From Phycisphaerales bacterium UBA7812 (GTDB taxonomy: Bacteria; Planctomycetota; Phycisphaerae; Phycisphaerales; UBA1924): 27,758 nt of DNA. Below, in pieces: positions 21,840 to 27,758 of this stretch. Position 1 is the stretch's first letter. The number at the start of each line of letters is the position of its first letter. The DNA lies in contig DLBY01000142.1 of NCBI GenBank assembly GCA_002480345.1, positions 1 to 27,758 on the forward strand. Reading direction: 5' to 3'. Under the pieces are notes generated by a model. It saw only the letters and a list, made by a program, of their open reading frames with translations. It was not told where the DNA came from and did no database searches. A program made the position numbers and the translations under genes.

Positions 21840-23084
21840 TCAGTCCATCATGTCGCGCAGCATTTCTTCCTGCGCCCGGTACCACTCGTCGAACGCGTCC
21901 CACGGGATGCCCAGCGCGACCGTCGCGAGCTTGGGGCTCGCGTCCGCGTAGCGCCGCACCTGGCGCAGGAAGCCCCGCGCCTTGCCCACCAGGATCCCGC
22001 GATCGTCGCCCTGCGCGTTCTGCGCCGCGCCGACATACATGCCGTACTTGTTCGCCGCGACGATCATGCCCTGGTTGTTCTGGTCGATGAACTCGCGCCA
22101 GCGGCGGTTCTCACGCTCCGCCTTCGAGATCGGGTGGACCATCCCGGGCTCCCACTCGCCCACCCAGTCGATCTCTTCATAGCCCATCTCGCGCGTCAGC
22201 TCGAACACATCGCGGGCGATGCCCTCGCTGAACTGGAGCTTCTCGGCCATCACCGAGTTGAAGGTCAGCACCTCGTTGCCCGGGTTGACGAGGATCTCCC
22301 CGTCGTCCTCGCTCTCGTACCAGGTGACATCCCCCGTCCGCGGATCGATCGTCGCGCTCAGCGGGGTCGGCTCGTGGGGGCTGCCCTGCATCGCCTTCAT
22401 GATCGCGTAGTTCCGCTTCCCGCGGGCGCTGATCTTCTCCATCATGTACTTCGCTTCCTCGAGCCCGCGGCCCTTCACCGCGACCAGCGCGCCCGACCAG
22501 CCCGTCGCGGCGCCCAGGTTGCCCTCGGGCATGAAGTACAGCCGTTCCATCGTGATGCCGGTCATCGCGGCGGCGGAGATCGCCGACTCGATCCAGCCCA
22601 CGACCTCGAACTTGGGCTTGAGCTGATACTCGATGACATCGCTGAGCAGCTGGATCTCCGCGAGGAAGCCGCCGCCCGAGTTGATCTTGAGCACGAGGAT
22701 GCCGCCCTCGCCGATCTCTTTCTCGATCTGCGGGATGAGCTCCTCGAGCTTGTGGGCCGCCATCTCGACGCCCACCATGCCCTCGAGCGTGATGACCATG
22801 CCCTTGGGCGCGCCCCGCCCCGCCGCGTCGTCGTTCCCGTCGTCGGCGGGCTGCTCGGCAACATCCGGCGCCGCGTCGCGCATGATCTCCTTGATCGCGG
22901 TGGACGCGAAGAACTCCTGCTGCTTCACATCGCCGATGTAGACGATCATCCAGATGTTGCCGTCGATCTCGCGGACGATGTCGCCCTCGACCTGGCGCCC
23001 GTCCTTGAGGATCACGATGTCGCGAGCGGACGCGATCGCCACACTCATCAGCACCGCGAGGCACGCGAGAAGAATCCTGAACAT
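21840..23084 (-). CDS. Exported ClpP/NfeD-class serine protease-like protein with Sm-like barrel (Ser retained)
   Basis: A 414-aa exported protein. Residues 1-20 form a signal peptide (MFRILLACLAVLMSVAIASA). Residues ~22-69 form a small beta barrel of the IVILKDGRQVEGDIVREIDG type (Sm/SH3-like). Residues ~95-320 are a ClpP/crotonase-fold domain like that of NfeD1b/SppA proteins: LKINSGGGF (132-140) as oxyanion loop, ESAISAAAM with candidate nucleophile Ser170, a candidate general base Lys212, and the family end block VLTFNSVMAEKLQFSEGIA. A charged helical tail of ~100 residues follows instead of the NfeD membrane and OB domains. AAAGG lies about 9 nt before the ATG. It is second in an operon with its paralogue (52-nt gap), with a terminator just downstream. 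It probably acts on envelope proteins; its substrate is unknown. Confidence 0.8.
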   Translation of the reverse strand: MFRILLACLAVLMSVAIASARDIVILKDGRQVEGDIVREIDGNIWMIVYIGDVKQQEFFASTAIKEIMRDAAPDVAEQPADDGNDDAAGRGAPKGMVITLEGMVGVEMAAHKLEELIPQIEKEIGEGGILVLKINSGGGFLAEIQLLSDVIEYQLKPKFEVVGWIESAISAAAMTGITMERLYFMPEGNLGAATGWSGALVAVKGRGLEEAKYMMEKISARGKRNYAIMKAMQGSPHEPTPLSATIDPRTGDVTWYESEDDGEILVNPGNEVLTFNSVMAEKLQFSEGIARDVFELTREMGYEEIDWVGEWEPGMVHPISKAERENRRWREFIDQNNQGMIVAANKYGMYVGAAQNAQGDDRGILVGKARGFLRQVRRYADASPKLATVALGIPWDAFDEWYRAQEEMLRDMMD

Positions 23085-23136
23085 GTCTCTGCCTTTCGTC
23101 GCCGGACGCCGGGCGCCCGGGGTCTGGTCCCGCTAA

Positions 23137-24588
23137 TCAGTCACGCAGCAGCAGCAGCTCGATGCGGTGCTGCTCGATGCGCACATCAAGGTTCGCGATC
23201 TGGCCCATGCCCTCGCCGAACGGATCGAACGACTCCCCGTACCGGCGGTACAAACCCTGGATCTCCTCGAGGATCGAGATCCGCCGGCTGATCGCCTGCC
23301 GCTGCTCGCGGAGCGTGCCGCCCCCCTGCACCTGCTCGTAATCCCGGAACAGGCGCCCGATCTTCCGCTGCGCCTGCGCCACATTGCGGGCCCAGGTCGA
23401 GAGGATCTGGTCGCTGCGCCCCTCCACCATCGTGTGGTTGCGGAGGATGCCCAGCTGCTCGAGCAGCTCGTCGAGCGAGTCCGCGGTCCCGCTCGAAACC
23501 CCGAGCTTGAGCGCGATGTCCGCCTTGAGCGTCAGCACATCGTTGCCGGTGCCGCGCACGAGCTGGTCCATCGTGTCCGCCCGCTCGTCCTTGCCGTCGT
23601 CGGTCAGCACATACGCGTCCACACGCCCGAGCTCCTCGGGCATCGCCTCGTAGAGGTTCCCGAACAGGTCGTAGCTGAGCACATAGCTCCGCTGCGCCAG
23701 CGCGTTGATCAGGCGGTAGTCGTACCCGTTCGCGATCGCGAGCCCCTGCGCCCGCGCCAGGCGGAGCGAACGCTGCTTCTGACGCACGACCTCGTCGCCC
23801 ACGCCCTCGAACATCTGCTCGAGCGTGCCGATGCCCCCGATGCGCCCGTCGGACTCCATGTAGATCTCGTCGGCGAGGAAGGGCAGGAACGCAGCGCCGC
23901 CCATCGCGTTGCCGACCCAGAAGACCACATGGGGCTTCTTCTCCCACTCGAGATCGATCTCCTTGGTGAAGATGGGCTCGATCTTGTCCGCGACGCTGAA
24001 CCAGTCGAAGTTGTCCTGCACCTCGTCGGGGATCTCGCCTCCGAAGTAGGACCAGTCGTTGTCCAGGTGGACGATCAGGAAATCGGGGCTCTCCTTCTCC
24101 GCCGCCTCGACCGCGTCGCGGATCGGGGTGGGGCTGATCTCCTTCCCGAACTCGCCCTTCAGGTTGATCACATACACCGTCGGCGCGTCGATCGACGCCA
24201 TCGACTCGTCCGAGTCGCGGTCCATCGTGAACCGATCGTCGAGGTCGATCGACTCGCCCTCCCGCGGCGCGTCCGCCGGGTCCGCATCCCCACGCTCCGC
24301 CCGCACGATCTCGATGATCTGCGACTTCTTGAAGGTCGCGGGGGCGCTGATGCCCGCGACGATGACATTGAAGCGGACCTCCTCAGCCGTCTCGCTGAGA
24401 ATCTCCCCCTCGATCACCTTCCCGCTGCGGAGGATGAGCTTGTCGAGCCCGTCGACCGTGCCGGTCGCGACCATCGCCGACGCGGCCGCGGGGAGCGCCG
24501 CCGCGCCGATCCCGAGACCCGCGAGGCCCACCATCAGCCCCAGCGAGAGACCGTTCGCCTGTTTCCGGAGTGTTCTGATCACTGTCAT
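23137..24588 (-). CDS. Exported ClpP/NfeD-class protein with Sm-like barrel, nucleophile Ser replaced
   Basis: A 483-aa paralogue of the gene downstream. A signal peptide (~1-40) is followed by the same small barrel (LILRSGKVIEGEILSETAEE, ~51-97), an acidic linker, and a ClpP/SppA-like domain. The segment FWVGNAMGGAAFLPFLADEI aligns without gaps to the Ser170 region of the partner, but Gly230 occupies the Ser position; Lys271 keeps the spacing of the general base. DVLTLKADIALKLGVSSGTA is the typical end block of the fold. The C-terminal ~100 residues are helical and charged. The expected oxyanion loop is also altered (HLDNDWSYFGGE). It is probably catalytically inactive, or uses another residue. 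The ATG at 24588 has GGGAG only 1 nt away, whereas GTG 24582 (codon 3) has it at 7 nt and may be the true start. Confidence 0.78.
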   Translation of the reverse strand: MTVIRTLRKQANGLSLGLMVGLAGLGIGAAALPAAASAMVATGTVDGLDKLILRSGKVIEGEILSETAEEVRFNVIVAGISAPATFKKSQIIEIVRAERGDADPADAPREGESIDLDDRFTMDRDSDESMASIDAPTVYVINLKGEFGKEISPTPIRDAVEAAEKESPDFLIVHLDNDWSYFGGEIPDEVQDNFDWFSVADKIEPIFTKEIDLEWEKKPHVVFWVGNAMGGAAFLPFLADEIYMESDGRIGGIGTLEQMFEGVGDEVVRQKQRSLRLARAQGLAIANGYDYRLINALAQRSYVLSYDLFGNLYEAMPEELGRVDAYVLTDDGKDERADTMDQLVRGTGNDVLTLKADIALKLGVSSGTADSLDELLEQLGILRNHTMVEGRSDQILSTWARNVAQAQRKIGRLFRDYEQVQGGGTLREQRQAISRRISILEEIQGLYRRYGESFDPFGEGMGQIANLDVRIEQHRIELLLLRD

Positions 24589-24692
24589 GCTCCCGTGTTC
24601 GATCCCGGGTCGGGTCGCGTGCCGCCGCGTCGCGGACCGCGTCTCTGTGCCGCGAAGCGATCCGCTCAGGCACCCGACCGCCCAGAAGGACG

Positions 24693-24698
24693 AGTCTA
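24693..24698 (-). promoter_or_regulatory. Candidate -10 element for the ClpP/NfeD-like operon
   Basis: TAGACT on the minus strand lies in the 120-nt gap after cca, the same hexamer as before lptG and the GH13 gene. The leader would be about 100 nt. The -35 region is weak. Confidence 0.4.
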
Positions 24699-24708
24699 AG
24701 CCGCCGAG

Positions 24709-26022
24709 TTAGACGCCGAACGCGTCCGCGAGTTCCCGCGCCAGACGCTCGGCGCCCGCCCGATCCGACACCCTTCCGTCGAGCTGGGCGTCGTACACAC
24801 CATCCAGAACCCGAGCAAAGAGAGGCCCCGGGGTGTACCCCATACCGATGAGGGCCTCTCCATCGAGGAGGGGCTCGGGGCGCAGGCCCATCCCGATCGG
24901 TTCGAGTTCGCGCAAGCGCCCCCCCACCGCGGCCGCGGCGTCGGGGTCGATCACCCCCAGCAGGCGGTGGGCCTCCGGGAAGGACCGCGCCATCGCGATC
25001 CGCTTCTGCCGCGCGACGGGCTCGTCCGCCCAGACGGTTCGGAGCAGGGTCAGCGTCTCGAGGATGCGCGCACAGGCGTCCCGCTCCTCGTTGCTCAGGC
25101 ACAGCGCCCGACGCCAGCGCGCGACCGCGTCCGCGGCGCCCGCCCCCAACGGGTCGCGCCCGTGCCGCTCGATCGCGAGCGCCGCGAGCGCGAGCGGGAA
25201 CGACGCGTCCGCCTCGAGCCCCGCGAGCAGGGGGTGCGCACCGGGATCGACCGCCGCCCGCCCCAGCGTGGGGGTATCCAGACCGAGCTCATCGACGAGG
25301 CACACCGCCTGCGCCCGGCTCGGGTGCGTCAGCATCTTGCGGAGTTCCTCGCCGATCCGCTCGTTGCTCACGCCCTTGAGATCGCTCGCGTGCGCACGGA
25401 TCGCGTCCGCCGTCGCGGGGTCGATCGAGAACCCAAGCCGGCACGCGAACCGGACCGCACGCAGCGCGCGCAGGTGGTCCTCGTCGAGCCGGCGCGCGGG
25501 GTCCCCCACGGCGCGCACGACGCCCGCCTCCAGGTCCGCACGACCCCCCACGAAATCGATGACCCGCCCGTGCGTCGATTCGGAGGTGTCGAGCGGATCG
25601 AGGAACAGCGCGTTGATCGTGAAGTCGCGCCGCTGCGCATCGTGCTGCGCGTCGGTGAATTCGACCCGGTCGGGGCGGCGCTTGTCGCCGTACCCGATGT
25701 CGGTGCGGAAGGTCGCGACCTCGGTCGTGCGCCCCTTGCCGGTCCTGCCTTTGCCCTGGTGGACAAGCACGACCCCGAACGCGGCGCCGACCAGGCTCGT
25801 GCGCGGGAAGATCGCCGCGATCTCGTCGGGAGTCGCGTCGGTCGCGACATCGTAATCGACGGGGTCGAGTTCGAGCAGCTCGTCGCGGACGCACCCGCCC
25901 GCGAGGTAGGCGGTCTTGCCGCGCTCGCGGAGCGTGCGCACGATCTCGACCGCCCGCTCGCGCGGCGCGTGCGCGTTCCCGTTGGGCGCACGGAGGGCTG
26001 GATCGGTCCTCGGTCGGCTCAC
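24709..26022 (-). CDS. cca: tRNA nucleotidyltransferase / poly(A) polymerase family (CCA-adding type)
   Basis: A class II nucleotidyltransferase, 437 aa, that adds CCA (or A) to tRNA 3' ends in the cytoplasm. The nucleotidyltransferase core is clear: YLAGGCVRDELL (39-50), the metal-binding D56-Y-D58, RRDFTINALFLDPLD, and the neck helix DEDHLRALRAVRFACRLGF. The C-terminal half is helical and contains no HD phosphohydrolase motif. Whether it adds the whole CCA, only A, or acts as PcnB-like poly(A) polymerase cannot be told by eye. The start is GTG 26022: TAGAGT lies 6 nt upstream with no room for a Shine-Dalgarno. Gene order shows it separated by 38 nt from the upstream TlpA-like gene. Confidence 0.9.
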   Translation of the reverse strand: MSRPRTDPALRAPNGNAHAPRERAVEIVRTLRERGKTAYLAGGCVRDELLELDPVDYDVATDATPDEIAAIFPRTSLVGAAFGVVLVHQGKGRTGKGRTTEVATFRTDIGYGDKRRPDRVEFTDAQHDAQRRDFTINALFLDPLDTSESTHGRVIDFVGGRADLEAGVVRAVGDPARRLDEDHLRALRAVRFACRLGFSIDPATADAIRAHASDLKGVSNERIGEELRKMLTHPSRAQAVCLVDELGLDTPTLGRAAVDPGAHPLLAGLEADASFPLALAALAIERHGRDPLGAGAADAVARWRRALCLSNEERDACARILETLTLLRTVWADEPVARQKRIAMARSFPEAHRLLGVIDPDAAAAVGGRLRELEPIGMGLRPEPLLDGEALIGMGYTPGPLFARVLDGVYDAQLDGRVSDRAGAERLARELADAFGV

Positions 26023-26028
26023 GCCGAG

Positions 26029-26034
26029 ACTCTA
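26029..26034 (-). promoter_or_regulatory. Candidate -10 of leaderless cca transcript
   Basis: TAGAGT on the minus strand ends 6 nt before the GTG start at 26022, within the 38-nt gap. The intervening CTCGGC contains no ribosome binding site. Confidence 0.42.
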
Positions 26035-26060
26035 CCCGGATTCGCGCCGCGGATGGGCGC

Positions 26061-27350
26061 TCAGTCGCGTCCGGGGAGCGGCGGCGCCTCCGCCTTCTCG
26101 AGCATCGCCTCGATGTGGGCGATCCACTGCGCGCGGAGCGTCTCGTGGGCCTCCCCCGTCGCGGGCCCGCTGAAGCCGGAGTGGACGGCGCGGACCGAGC
26201 CGTCCGCGTCGATGAACAGCGTGGTCGGGTACGCGCGCACGCGGTCGAGCACGGGGAGCGCCTCGCTCGCCTTCGCCTTGTCGCTCAGCCCCGCGATGAG
26301 CAGCGGGTACTCGACGCCCAGGTCGGCCTTGTACCGGCGCACGGCTTCGATCGCCTTCGCGTCATCGGCGCTGTGCTCGAAGGCGAGTCCCAGCACGACG
26401 AGGCCCCGGTCCTTGTACTCGCTGTGCAGTTCGGTGAGCAGGCGGGTCGCGTCGTGGCAGTTGGGGCACCACGACCCGAAGACCTCGACGACGCGCGGCG
26501 AACCCGACGGCGCGAGCACCCCCACGGGGGTAGGCGTGCCCTCCAGATCCGTGAACGCGAGGCGCTCGAGGCTCGCGGCGTCGCCGCGGTACTTGGTTTG
26601 TTCGAAGGGATCGGGGAGTCGGAAATCGGGGTCGGGGACCGCGGTCCAGGTGTCGTGCCACCAGGTGCCCGACCAGAAGTCGCCTGTGAGCGAGCCGTCG
26701 TCCTGCTTCTCGGCATGGAAGAGGAAGGCGTGGGCGCCGTCGAAGGTGGAGAGTTTGAGCGTGTCCCCCGCGGCGTTGCCGGCGAGGTAGCGGTAGTCGC
26801 CCGTGGTGGTGAGGAAGGTGCCGCTCGCGGTGCCGTCCTGGTTGATGGTGAAGAGGCCGACCGCGGGGTCGTCGGGGGATGAGGCGAAGGTGACGCGGTA
26901 GCGGCCTGAGGTGATGGCGGGGGGGGTGTCGGGGAGTGGGAAGCGTGTTGAACGATCACTGATTTTTATCGGGATTGTCGTCTTGCCAGACTTGCGGGAG
27001 ATGATCCACTCACTCCCCCAGAACCGCGGATGCTCATTGCTCGCGCCGTGCCAGCGGAGCTGGGAATCGAATCCGGCGAAGTGATGCGAAACAGAAAATG
27101 AGCCTCCGTCGGTAACGATGACTCCACCGATCGAAATCGATTCTGCTCCGTTCACAATTACTGTTTTCGAGTTCGGCTCGCCGAGGTTGCCCCAGGGACC
27201 GGACAGGATCGGCCCGTGCACCTCGATCGGCAGCGGACCACCCGGTGTTTCAAGGTCGAAGAACCACTTTTCATTCTGTGCCGGCTCGGTCTGCGCGAGG
27301 CCCGGTGAGGTGAGAAAGAGCGTGGTGAGGAGAATCGGAAGATATCGCAT
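26061..27350 (-). CDS. Exported TlpA/thioredoxin-fold protein with large N-terminal region
   Basis: A 429-aa secreted protein. A signal peptide (MRYLPILLTTLFLTSPGLAQ) is followed by a long N-terminal region (~20-260) of beta-type sequence without a known motif. It resembles the lipocalin-like domains found in front of TlpA domains (YRVTFASSPDDPAVGLFTIN, then DDGSLTGDFWSGTWW). Residues ~262-415 are a TlpA/AhpC-type thioredoxin fold with active site WCPNC (Cys295, Cys298) and the cis-Pro strand RVRAYPTTLFIDADG. It likely acts as a periplasmic thiol-disulfide oxidoreductase. The first ~130 codons are distinctly poorer in GC (about 50 % in 27061-27180) than the rest. TATTGT lies 6 nt before the start, without a Shine-Dalgarno. 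The substrate is unknown. Confidence 0.85.
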   Translation of the reverse strand: MRYLPILLTTLFLTSPGLAQTEPAQNEKWFFDLETPGGPLPIEVHGPILSGPWGNLGEPNSKTVIVNGAESISIGGVIVTDGGSFSVSHHFAGFDSQLRWHGASNEHPRFWGSEWIISRKSGKTTIPIKISDRSTRFPLPDTPPAITSGRYRVTFASSPDDPAVGLFTINQDGTASGTFLTTTGDYRYLAGNAAGDTLKLSTFDGAHAFLFHAEKQDDGSLTGDFWSGTWWHDTWTAVPDPDFRLPDPFEQTKYRGDAASLERLAFTDLEGTPTPVGVLAPSGSPRVVEVFGSWCPNCHDATRLLTELHSEYKDRGLVVLGLAFEHSADDAKAIEAVRRYKADLGVEYPLLIAGLSDKAKASEALPVLDRVRAYPTTLFIDADGSVRAVHSGFSGPATGEAHETLRAQWIAHIEAMLEKAEAPPLPGRD

Positions 27351-27356
27351 GCATCA

Positions 27357-27362
27357 ACAATA
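27357..27362 (-). promoter_or_regulatory. Candidate -10 of leaderless tlpA-like transcript
   Basis: TATTGT on the minus strand ends 6 nt before the ATG at 27350. It matches TATAAT at four positions. Confidence 0.42.
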
Positions 27363-27425
27363 CTCGATTCTGGAGTGAGTTCGAGGCGTGAAGAGTAAGG
27401 AAGAAGTAGTAGCCCCTCACCCCGG

Positions 27426-27448
27426 CCCTCTCCCCCGGGGGGAGAGGG
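27426..27448. repeat. REP-like extragenic palindrome
   Basis: CCCTCTCCCCC and GGGGGAGAGGG form 11-bp arms around a single base, preceded by CCCTCACCCCGG. Sequences of the CCCTCACCCCGGCCCTCTCCC type are widespread intergenic repeats in many GC-rich bacteria (established, from memory). It sits between two divergent genes, so it is not a terminator. Confidence 0.65.
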
Positions 27449-27479
27449 AGGGAGAGGCGACCCCGGATCGTGAGTTCGT

Positions 27480-27485
27480 TATTCT
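27480..27485 (+). promoter_or_regulatory. Candidate -10 of leaderless queC transcript
   Basis: TATTCT ends 6 nt before the queC ATG at 27492. The gap GCTCGC holds no Shine-Dalgarno. There is also no room for a preQ1 riboswitch in such a transcript. Confidence 0.42.
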
Positions 27486-27491
27486 GCTCGC

Positions 27492-27758
27492 ATGGCCGAC
27501 GAGACGCCACATCGTGATGGGACAAGCGACACCGAAGCCGAGCCCGGTCCGCCCCGTGCGGTCGTGTTGCTCAGCGGGGGGATCGACAGCGCCACCGCCG
27601 CCGCGGTCGCGCGACGCGACGGGTTCGAGGTCTGCGCGATCTCCTTCGATTACAAGCAGCGGCACAGCGTCGAACTCGCGGCTTCGGAGCGCATCGCGGC
27701 TTCGCTGGGCATCGCCCGCCGTCTCGTCTTCCCGATCGACCTCCGCTCGATCGGCGGG
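27492..27758 (+). CDS. queC: 7-cyano-7-deazaguanine (preQ0) synthase, N-terminal part
   Basis: QueC converts 7-carboxy-7-deazaguanine to preQ0 with ATP and ammonia, on the way to queuosine in tRNA. The 89 visible codons hold the PP-loop ATP motif LLSGGIDSATAA (residues ~27-38) and the diagnostic ISFDYKQRHSVEL block (~50-62), which separates QueC from other PP-loop enzymes. The reading frame is open to the window end; the C-terminal zinc-binding cysteines lie outside. About 20 extra residues (MADETPHRDGTSDTEAEPGP) precede the usual start, but the ATG at 27492 is supported by TATTCT 6 nt upstream. It diverges from the TlpA-like gene across a 141-nt gap containing a REP-like palindrome. Confidence 0.93.
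   Translation, partial: MADETPHRDGTSDTEAEPGPPRAVVLLSGGIDSATAAAVARRDGFEVCAISFDYKQRHSVELAASERIAASLGIARRLVFPIDLRSIGG

Overview
The window is a very GC-rich (around 70 %) bacterial chromosome segment, densely packed with genes on both strands. The most likely source is a planctomycete of the Phycisphaerae type. This is inferred from an exported protein with a VPAPG...RRRR sorting tail, an exported protein ending in a dockerin-like two-part acidic module, envelope genes of a diderm cell (lptF and lptG), and exported proteins that begin with a small Sm-like barrel. No rRNA, tRNA, CRISPR array, transposase or phage gene was found. The two ends cut through genes: an unknown coiled-coil protein on the left and queC on the right.

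Layout. 1-2.4 kb: the start of an unknown charged protein (minus), then ybeY and a CorC/HlyC-type CBS membrane protein that overlap by 4 nt. 2.4-4.9 kb: a PEP-CTERM-like exported protein diverging from cysS. 5.0-10.2 kb: an envelope cluster of lptF, an ArnT-like glycosyltransferase, a PAP2 phosphatase and lptG. 10.4-13.4 kb: two alpha-glucan enzymes, a cytoplasmic GH57 and a secreted GH13. 13.4-16.3 kb: on the minus strand, two paralogous sulfotransferases flank a heavy-metal permease with a cysteine-rich loop. 16.4-19.0 kb: a lone nuoD, a small lipoprotein and a trypsin-like lipoprotein. 19.0-21.7 kb: an exported protein with a C-terminal dockerin-like module and an M3 oligoendopeptidase F. 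21.8-24.6 kb: two exported ClpP/NfeD-class proteins in tandem, ended by a strong intrinsic terminator. 24.7-27.4 kb: a CCA-adding/poly(A) polymerase-family enzyme and a TlpA-like thioredoxin-fold protein. 27.5 kb to the end: queC.

Two points stand out. First, the tandem ClpP/NfeD-like exported proteins share one unusual architecture (signal peptide, Sm-like barrel, ClpP-fold domain, helical tail, no NfeD membrane domain). One keeps a candidate catalytic Ser and the other has Gly at that position, which suggests an active/inactive partner pair. Second, nine genes have a TAnnnT hexamer only 6-10 nt before the start codon, while most of the others have a Shine-Dalgarno sequence. This suggests that many genes here are read from leaderless or nearly leaderless mRNAs.

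The functional calls rest on motifs read by eye. Promoter calls are pattern-based and less certain than the gene calls.
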